Shown here one piece after another: positions 57,352 to 64,000 of a stretch of DNA of 64,000 nucleotides (positions within the stretch are counted from its first letter, which is position 1; each line of letters opens with the position of its first letter). The notes below the pieces were generated by a model that was given only the letters and a program-made list of their open reading frames with translations, ran no database searches and was not told where the DNA came from. Source of the DNA: Bathymodiolus brooksi (Eukaryota; Mollusca; Bivalvia; Mytilida; Modiolidae); assembly GCA_963680875.1 (NCBI GenBank), contig OY804579.1:19949804-20013803 (forward strand), in the 5' to 3' direction. The position numbers were made by a program, and so were the translations under genes.

Positions 57352-57556
57352 TACTGTGAAACCAGTCTAAACTAAAGCCTGAATAAACCAAAAAATCCTG
57401 TATAAACCAAAACAATCCTGTATAAACCGAAATTTAGATAAAGTTCAATGTAGGAAATCTTTCTTAAATAACATGTATAAACAGAACACCTGTCTATTCT
57501 GAACACACAAATTGGTCCAAAGGAGGTTTGGTTTAGACAGGTTTCACTGTACATGC
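57352..57556. mobile_element. MITE with cagtgaaaccagtctaaac termini
   Basis: tactgtgaaaccagtctaaa and ggtttagacaggtttcactg are inverted. Inside, cctgtataaaccaaaa is repeated in tandem. Relative of the half copy at 48.95 kb. Confidence 0.75.
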
Positions 57557-57695
57557 ATATACTGTCACAAGTTACTAACAAATTTTATATTGTATTGAGT
57601 ACACTGTACCATGGTTAGGAGTCCATCTTACAAACCATAGTAATGATGGGCACTGATTGCTTATATATAGATCTCGCTACCATAACATGGTATTG
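57557..57695 (-). mobile_element. Old SINE S1 copy next to the MITE
   Basis: cacaagttactaacaaattt, tgtattgagtacactgtacc and gatgggcactgattgctta keep the S1 order with many changes; the tail half was replaced or interrupted by the neighbouring MITE. Confidence 0.55.
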
Positions 57696-57737
57696 ACTTG
57701 TATCAATTGAAAAAACTAATACATTTCATTTGCAAAC

Positions 57738-57862
57738 ATAACAGTCCTTGAAATGAAAATTTGAATTTACTGGTCCGAATCAAATTCTTGAAATTATTAT
57801 ATATATTTAAATAAAAACTGGAAAATATACTGGTTTTGGGCCGGAGGACTAACATAAGAAAC
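57738..57862. repeat. Dispersed repeat D, inverted copy
   Basis: agtccttgaaatgaaaattt, actggtccgaatcaaattct and gaaaatatactggttttggg are the inverse of the 34,845-35,012 repeat. Confidence 0.7.
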
Positions 57863-58303
57863 AAATGTTTTCTGGTAAAATGCTGCTAGGGATGTGGTAT
57901 AATCACTCAATATAACCTCTACTAATATTAAATAGGTTTTAATTTCATGTTTAAAGGCCAGTGAATATAGTCTCAACTTTCTTCATTTCTTTGAAGAGAT
58001 GACATAGGTGTTGCATTTTTCACATCTATGTCAAATTATTCAATTGTTTTCTCCACATCAGTATAAATGAAATATGAAATTGACATTAATCACCCAAAAA
58101 TTAGTGGTCTTATTCTGTAGTACCGGTATACATATTTTATTAGTTATTAGAAAATTGACAGATGATATTGCTAGTGACTTATATACAAATTTTCCTCACA
58201 TATTCGGGCATATTCCATTCAAAATGTACTGGTAATAAATTTGTTGTCAGATAACAATGAATATCCAACTGCACATGTTGTTAATCTATAAGATAACAGA
58301 CAA

Positions 58304-58695
58304 CCACCAACAGTATTCTTACCTGTCCTATTAACTCCTGACATTTGTACCTACATAAACTACCAACAGTATTCTTACCTGTCCTATTAACTCCTGACAT
58401 TTGTACCTACATAAACCACCAACAGTATTCTTACCTGTCCTATTAACTCCTGACATTTGTACCTACATAAACCACCAACAGTATTCTTACCTGTCCTATT
58501 AACTCCTGACATTTGTACCTACATAAACCACCAACAGTATTCTTACCTGTCCTATTAACTCCTGACATTTGTACCTACATAAACCACCAACAGTATTCTT
58601 ACCTGTCCTATTAACTCCTGACATTTGTACCTACATAAACCACCAACAGTATTCTTACCTGTCCTATTAACTCCTGACATTTGTACCTACATAAA
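58304..58695. repeat. 56-bp tandem repeat, seven units, each with a minus-strand splice-site pair
   Basis: Units start at 58,304 and every 56 bases after. All read accaacagtattcttacctg then tcctattaactcctgacatt and tgtacctacataaa with almost no change. On the minus strand each unit holds an acceptor-like tttatgtag|g, a 28-base middle and a consensus donor CAG|GTAAGA. Confidence 0.95.
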
Positions 58696-58745
58696 ATATT
58701 TGTTATGAGATACATGTATACTGAGAAATCTACAGTGTGAAACGG

Positions 58746-59020
58746 GGGTTGTCATGGTTGTGAACGTATGGAAGTTGGATTAACAACTACCTATGCAATC
58801 AGTGCCCATCACCATTAACATTGTGAGTTTGAATCCTGCTGATGGTGAGGTGTACTCGATATAACTAAACATTATGTGATAAAATTTGTCAGTAACTTGC
58901 TGTAGGTCAGATGATTGCTTCAGATACTCCAGTTTCCTCCAACAATAAAACTGAGCGCCATGCACGTCATAGCTGAAATATTGTTGAGGGTGGCGTTAAA
59001 CATTATAACCCTCATCCTAA
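58746..59020 (+). mobile_element. SINE family S1, full length, plus strand
   Basis: Head ggttgtcatggttgtgaacg, B-box region gtgagtttgaatcctgctga, core and 3' end gttgagggtggcgttaaaca then ccctcatcctaa. Target duplication cagtgtgaaacgg/cagtatgaaacgg lies at 58,733-58,745 and 59,021-59,033. Confidence 0.88.
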
Positions 59021-60219
59021 CAGTATGAAACGGAAACCCACCTCATATTCATAGTGAGGCAACCTCTACTAATTGATAAACATGAGGTTGGTTTCCAACA
59101 CATATGTTAGTGTTCACATTGATAATCTTGTAAGTTGATAAATAATACACAAACAAAATGGCTATTAATAAAAGCGTAGATATCTAATTTAGTGTCCACG
59201 ACACATTTCTGGAATAACCTTCATCAAATCAAAACATTTGAAAATATTTGGGAGCAAGAAAACCAAGGATTTTAATTTAATAATTGTTTAATGTATCATT
59301 TTTAAGAAAAAAATATACAATCATTTTTACTAACAAAATTAACTGGGTCTTGTGGAAGATCATTCATGCCCAAATCACAACCAAAATTAAATTTCTTTTC
59401 TTCCTCAATCTCAAAATCAAGAAAATGGTGACCAATAAAAAAAAACAAAAAACAGTGCCGTTTTAACATCTGTCTATCAACCGTCTGACAAACTTATTTA
59501 GAGCATTTATGTTTTTCTCTATTTTTATTTTTTTTTATATATAACTATATCACCTGATTCGTAGGAAGACATGAGCTTTTGTAGATCATCAACCTTCTTT
59601 TTAAAAAATTTCTAACTGTTTTGAAGTTTGTAAAATAACCGAACACACAATTATTGAAGCATTATTATATGGTTTCTATATTGTTCTGCTACGATATAAC
59701 TGAAATATTGTTGAAAGTGGAGTTAAATACCATAAACCATCTATATTGTTTGTTGCTTAGAAAGATTGGCACTATCGTCCTATATATAGACAATATATAC
59801 TACTACCCCATTTGATAAATATACGGTATATACCTTTCTTCCTGGCTGTCAAGTGATCATGTGACAGGTGTTTAAAAGATGTTATAAATTTGGAGACAAT
59901 CAAATAACCCAGGAGCTATTAATCTTGGATTAAAGAATATTAAATTTTCTTTCTAACATTTTGTAAAAATGTTTGTGTTGTGAAGTTGAAGACAATGGAC
60001 AATATTGGAAAGCTCTCAAACATTTTTCAAATGGTTCTGAAACCATAGATTCTTTTGAAAAAAAATGTAATTTTGAAAGTGTAATTATAATACATTAGAA
60101 AAGTGAAAATTAGAGTATTACAGAATTGTGACAGTTTGAAGAAAAGCTTTTTTTTAAATAGTTTTGTTTATATGAAAGAGAGTAAATATGACAGTGTATA
60201 CTTAGTGCTATGACATTAG
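59021..60219. other. AT-rich DNA with a SINE tail scrap and a small hairpin
   Basis: A hairpin ggaaacccacctcat/atgaggttggtttcc is at 59,032-59,094. A SINE S1 3' scrap (tataactgaaatattgttga then aagtggagttaaataccat) is at 59,697-59,745. The minus-strand frame around 59,330-59,420 has an acidic protein-like stretch but no splice support. Confidence 0.45.
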
Positions 60220-60365
60220 GAGATATGGCTAACAATAGACTTTATCCTAACAGTATAGGAGGTGTACCCAGGAGTACATACTTCCAGTATATAGATGATG
60301 ACAATACATTGATTAATGTCAGGTTTACTACACACCTTGGTGTATTACTTCAAGACCAACATATG
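60220..60365 (+). CDS. Probable internal exon (48 residues), gene unknown
   Basis: Acceptor tgacattag (ends 60,219) and donor CATATG|GTATGT (60,366) bracket an open frame with two leading bases then DMANNRLYPNSIGG, VPRSTYFQYIDDDNTLINVR, FTTHLGVLLQDQHM, ending in phase 0. The balanced composition (Gly/Pro turn, YFQYIDDD, alternating hydrophobic strands) is the most protein-like of the short plus-strand exons. It may be part of a beta-sandwich or propeller-type extracellular or scaffold domain, but I cannot name a family. A strong G-quadruplex motif follows 27 bases into the intron. Confidence 0.5.
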
Positions 60366-60392
60366 GTATGTGCTCATTAATCTTGCAGTAAT

Positions 60393-60420
60393 GGGGGGGA
60401 AGGGGGTGGGGAGGGGAGGG
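60393..60420 (+). other. Intronic G-quadruplex motif
   Basis: Runs of G7-AA-G5-T-G4-A-G4-A-G3 on the plus (sense) strand, just downstream of the exon donor at 60,366. Confidence 0.85.
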
Positions 60421-60559
60421 TGAAGCAAAACATGTTTGGATAAAACATACAGTAAGTAAGGTATGCACCATTGATTTCCCAGACATTCTAATATTTAAAT
60501 TGGTTACTGTTAATTTATTTTTCCTCTTATCTAATAGCACCAATACATTTATAAACTAC

Positions 60560-61290
60560 TTCTAATAGTTTTCAAGGGTATACAGGAATCAACCTGTCTG
60601 TTCGGACCAACTTCTGTGTCCTTTGTCCAATTTTCATAAAACATTGTACAATAGCAGATAATGATGTTCAAATAGGATGTTCTGATTAATTGTGTTTCCC
60701 AGAGTTATGGCCCTTTGAACAAGGACGTTTTTACCTGTACAGTAGGGACCTTGTCATGGCAACTTCATCTACAGTGTTTGATAGAATTGAATTAAAGTTG
60801 TTCTGTTGTTTGATCATATGGTGTGCAGATGTGCATGTTAGTAGGATATTTTGTACCACTGATCATCATTTCCAGAGTTATGGCTGTTTGAATTTGGAAA
60901 ATGGGCAGTGAAGGGGTTATGTGACGTAACTCTAACATTTAAATCAAACATGATCTGTGGATAAATCCTTATGTACGTGGTTAGAACACCCAAATCCATT
61001 GAGTTTTTCCAGAGTAATGGCCCTTGAAATTATGACATATACAGTATAGACCTCCTCCTGTAGAGTTTTCTAGAAATAAGTTAAAGTTGGTCTGTTACTA
61101 GATTCTCGTGCTGTGTGTAGATGTGTATGTGGGAGTGATATTCCATTTCATTGAGGGTTTCAAAAGTCATTGCCGTTTGAAATTAGAATTTGGATGGGTG
61201 GTAGGATTATGTGATGTCATGCCAAGCAATTTGATTGTTGTTCGGGGTGGATATCTCAATTTCAATTTCTTTAGGGTTTCAAAAATTCAG
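60560..61290. repeat. Dispersed repeat with internal agagttatggcc units
   Basis: ccagagttatggccctttga, ccagagttatggctgtttga, ccagagtaatggcccttgaa and a fourth diverged form recur about every 150-190 bp, each followed by a similar guide phrase (agttaaagttgttctgtt/agttaaagttggtctgtt, gtgtgcagatgtgcatgt/gtgtgtagatgtgtatgt). It is an old tandem-bearing element; the ends are not defined. The 61-73-codon frames here are not considered genes. Confidence 0.6.
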
Positions 61291-61666
61291 TGAAAACAGT
61301 TTGTTGGCTTGTGTAAAACACAACAAGCTCTAAAATTTTTAATTATCTGACACAACTTTCAAGATTTCATATATGAAACTGCTTCTATGAAAGACTATCA
61401 CCAAGTCCTCATGATTTTCATAAGATAAAGAAATATTTTATATAAACCAAAACATAGGTATCTCATGAAGATTTCTTATACAAGTTTAAAAATAGATTTA
61501 AATTTCAATAAAGATATAATATAAAAAGCAAAATGTAAATTATAATTTTCAGAAATATTTATTTATGTATGATGCTCATACATACATGTATATGACAAAT
61601 TAACTGATAAATAGGAAGTTGTAATATTTGTAAAATTTTTGATTTTTAAAAAAAAATATATTCTAG

Positions 61667-61833
61667 TGGGGCTTGTATCTGATATTCAGATATATATATA
61701 TGTGATATTTCTGCTTTTTATTTTGGTGCTGATTTTCCTTTTAATATTGGATTATATGATAATGTTTTCATTACTTGTGGGTTACTATGCAACTTGTAAT
61801 GGATATTTTATTAAACCTATTTACACAAATTAA
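61667..61833 (+). CDS. Weak candidate terminal exon with a transmembrane-like segment
   Basis: After the acceptor atatattctag the frame reads GLVSDIQIYIYVIFLLFILV and on through about 34 hydrophobic residues, ending FIKPIYTN and TAA at 61,831-61,833. It would suit a membrane anchor closing the gene that includes the 60.2-kb exon. However, T-rich DNA gives such frames easily by chance, and the phase (two leading bases) is not compatible with direct joining to the phase-0 end at 60,365. Confidence 0.2.
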
Positions 61834-61932
61834 GGATTTAGTTTTCATATTTAGACTGAGAAATTATGTACATTTTTAAGCAAGTTTTTAGAATCAGAAT
61901 GATTTTTGTTTTTTTATCTTCTGAATTGTATA

Positions 61933-62348
61933 TCAAGGACAAACATGCAAATGGTGTGAAATTTAGTAATGGTGATTGTTACATGATTTGGTGTCATAAA
62001 TAATACCTTAATTACAAATTTTATCAGGTAATTAACTGCTACAGAGACGTGCCAAAAGTATTCGGTTACTGTGATTATTTACTATATATTTCATGTAAAA
62101 TCACATTTTTTAAAAACATTATTCCAAAGTCGACTCTTGTTCAAGGACAAACATGCAAATGGTGTGAAATTTAGTAATGGTGATTGTTACATGATTTGGT
62201 GTCATAAATAATACCTTAATTACAAATTTTATCAGGTAATTAACTGCTACAGAGACGTGCCAAAAGTATTCAGTTACTGTGATTTTTTACTATATATTTC
62301 ATGTAAAACCACATTTTTTAAAAACATTATTCCAAAGTCGACTCTTGT
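61933..62348. repeat. 208-bp tandem duplication including a transposon terminus
   Basis: tcaaggacaaacatgcaaat starts both copies (61,933 and 62,141), and they stay almost identical through ccaaagtcgactcttgttca. The left TIR of the next element lies in each copy. Confidence 0.92.
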
Positions 62349-62742
62349 TCAATTTTGATGATTTTTTTACCAACAAAAACAGAATTAAATGTAGTTTTAC
62401 ACTGTAATTTTAGCATAAATTTATAATCTATAATTTTTATGAGTTCATGATTTAAACACAAAACTAAATTTTGAACGTCAAAAATACAATACAATGATAG
62501 TACATTTGAAGACAAATAATTTAAGTTTGTGTTTAAATCATGAACATTTAAAATCTGTGCTCCCAAAAAATATTTTAAAATAATCACAGAAAACTAGGTA
62601 CGTTCTCGCTTCTGTTGGTAAACATTTCATCAAAATCGAACAAGAATTGACTTTGGAATAATGTTTTCAAAAATTGTGGTTTTATATGAAATATATAGTA
62701 AAAAATTACCGTGATCGAATACTTTTGGCACGTCTCTGTAGT
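62247..62742. mobile_element. Tc1-like MITE with ~130-bp TIRs
   Basis: ctacagagacgtgccaaaag then tattcagttactg on the left and gaatacttttggcacgtctc then tgtag on the right are inverted, and the match continues past ccaaagtcgactcttgttc. The end type (gtgccaaaagtattc) and TA borders suggest Tc1 relatives. No transposase. The 86-codon minus frame is not considered coding. Confidence 0.8.
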
Positions 62743-63084
62743 TTATTATCCCCAATAGACTTTCACAGGATGTTTGAAATTATTTGATATATATTATTAA
62801 AATGTGCAAATGTATGTTATAATATTTACTAATAGTATAAGATGGAATCAATATTGGTCATATATAGTAATAAGAGAAGACATATTTTATGAAAAATAAG
62901 AAAATGAGAATTGCTGTTTATAATTTACAATGTACTGTTTGTTATTGCATGTAATGATTACATTACAACTGAATTATAATTCATAGTTCTGATTAAGGAA
63001 TACATTAAAAAAAATAAGAGATATTGGACAGATGCACACAGACAAAATAACATAAAACACTAATGTATTAGTTGTCATGACATT
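62743..63084. other. AT-rich DNA, nothing recognised
   Basis: No element or open frame of interest. Confidence 0.5.
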
Positions 63085-63225
63085 AAATGTAATCAGTAAT
63101 GTAATCGATTACATTTACAAAGTGATTGTAATTTAATCGATTACATTTGAAAATTGATGTAATCGTAATGTAATTTAATCATGAAAATTGCAAAGTAATT
63201 GTAATATAATCGATTACATTTGAAA
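63085..63225. repeat. Clustered taatcgattacat motifs
   Basis: Three perfect taatcgattaca palindromic cores and several gtaattgtaat-type variants lie within 140 bp. Such clusters occur at the ends of some DNA transposons, but a matching end was not found. Confidence 0.6.
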
Positions 63226-63361
63226 GTAATTGACCCCACTACAGTACTATTAAAGTTATTATTACATCATGATTTTATTTAAACAATTTTATTGGCTATC
63301 ATGCTGTCACCTGACATTCCGTAAAATTTGATATTGTTTGATTAAAACTCGTATTGACTCG

Positions 63362-63448
63362 CTTTCACTTTCACTTTCCATTGCATTATGTATGACATCA
63401 TAATGAAGTGATTAATTTCATATTGACTTGGTTTCACTTTCACTTTTC
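63362..63448 (-). promoter_or_regulatory. Pair of ISRE/IRF-like motifs upstream of a long palindrome
   Basis: ctttcactttcactttcc (63,362-63,379) and gtttcactttcactttt (63,431-63,447) on the plus strand read GAAAGTGAAAGTGAAA on the minus, the GAAANN repeat bound by interferon regulatory factors. They lie in a roughly 70-bp imperfect direct repeat (tattgact...ttcat). Function in this genome is inference. Confidence 0.4.
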
Positions 63449-63469
63449 ATTTTAATGTAATAAAACAAT

Positions 63470-63617
63470 TACAGTCTTTTGTATCGGTCAATAGGAGTTT
63501 TTATGGACCTTAGAAATCAATATTCACCTCAGCCTAAAGGCTTCGGTGAATATCGATTTTAAGGTCCATGAAAACTCGTATTGACCTCAACAAAAGACTA
63601 TAATTGTATAATATCAT
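63470..63617. repeat. Long palindrome 5 (arms about 65 bp)
   Basis: The left arm includes cagtcttttgtatcggtcaa and ttatggaccttagaaatc; the right arm includes the inverse gattttaaggtccatgaaaa and caacaaaagactataattgt. The loop is tcagcctaaaggcttc. The flank 63,293-63,325 (attggctatcatgctgtcac then ctgacattcc) resembles the flank of the 23.1-kb palindrome. Confidence 0.85.
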
Positions 63618-64000
63618 ACCCACATAAGGTGTCTCAAGGAGAATGTTGCTTATCCTTATAAACCCAGTTTTACTATAAGACTCCCCAAGTATTTTAGAAT
63701 AAGGGAGATTTATTATGTAATAAAATAATCTCAAGTTGTGTAATACAAAAGTCATCTATTTGTAATAAATTCAAATAAAGTATTTCAAACTTTGTCAAGT
63801 GCCAATTGATGTATGATATTTAACCACTCAACGTTAGTTATAAGATCTTCTAGTACCTTAAGCTTAACATGGCAACATTCTCATTTAAAACAACGACAAA
63901 CTTTTTAAACACTCAATAAATGAATTTACTGTCTGAAAATACCTAAATGTGCAGCAAGATTAACAAAATATAGGAATTTATACATTTACCTCACAAGCTT
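63618..64000. other. AT-rich DNA to the window end
   Basis: Nothing recognised; ctccccaagtattttagaat near 63,681 is not linked to any element. Confidence 0.5.

Noticed and set aside
59330..59420. Minus-strand acidic frame (DFEIEEEKKFNF segment)
   Set aside because: Splice sites are weak on both sides and the strand is opposite to the other exon candidates nearby; could be chance in AT-rich DNA.

Overview
The window looks like nuclear DNA from a mollusc, most probably a bivalve. It is strongly AT-rich, very gene-poor and crowded with repeats whose layout is known from molluscan genomes: tRNA-headed SINEs, Pearl/HINE-like elements with central tandem arrays, fold-back MITEs and long minisatellites. 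Exon/intron structure with canonical GT-AG sites confirms a eukaryote. There are no rRNA genes, functional tRNA genes, CRISPR arrays or bacterial operons. The species call is inference; the sequence alone does not fix it.

Layout. 1-5185 is the edge of a 47-bp minisatellite (110 units, continuing upstream). 5.2-10 kb is AT-rich DNA with a SINE and other repeats. 10,034-15,527 holds two head-to-tail Helitron-like elements filled with 166/332-bp tandem units. 15.6-19.3 kb is packed with MITEs and SINEs. 19,318-32,308 is the best protein-coding gene, on the minus strand: two coding exons in matching phase, separated by an 11.8-kb intron full of fold-back elements, predicting a 409-residue protein of unknown family with an N-myristoylation-type start and a DSGxxS motif. 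33.9-36.7 kb has a 50-bp array and a second tandem-bearing element. 39.1-45.5 kb is a dense block of DNA transposons, including a degraded integrase fragment and a 1.1-kb element with long terminal inverted repeats and a 9-bp target duplication that carries a decayed RecQ-helicase exon. 48.3-61.8 kb on the plus strand has several short, well-spliced open exons of unknown identity that may belong to one or more genes, mixed with arrays of 57, 47 and 56 bp and more SINEs and MITEs. The right end has a Tc1-like MITE and a long palindrome preceded by two interferon-response-like motifs.

Together: this is mainly a record of transposon activity around one or two long-intron genes. The most interesting items are the gene-capturing long-TIR element (42,798-43,926), the recurring long hairpins that sit beside CCAAT/TATA or ISRE-like motifs (20.4, 49.3, 63.4 kb and the termini of the 42.8-kb element), and a tandem array that seems to have grown out of a coding exon (52.3 kb). 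Most open frames inside repeats are not genes and are not listed as such.
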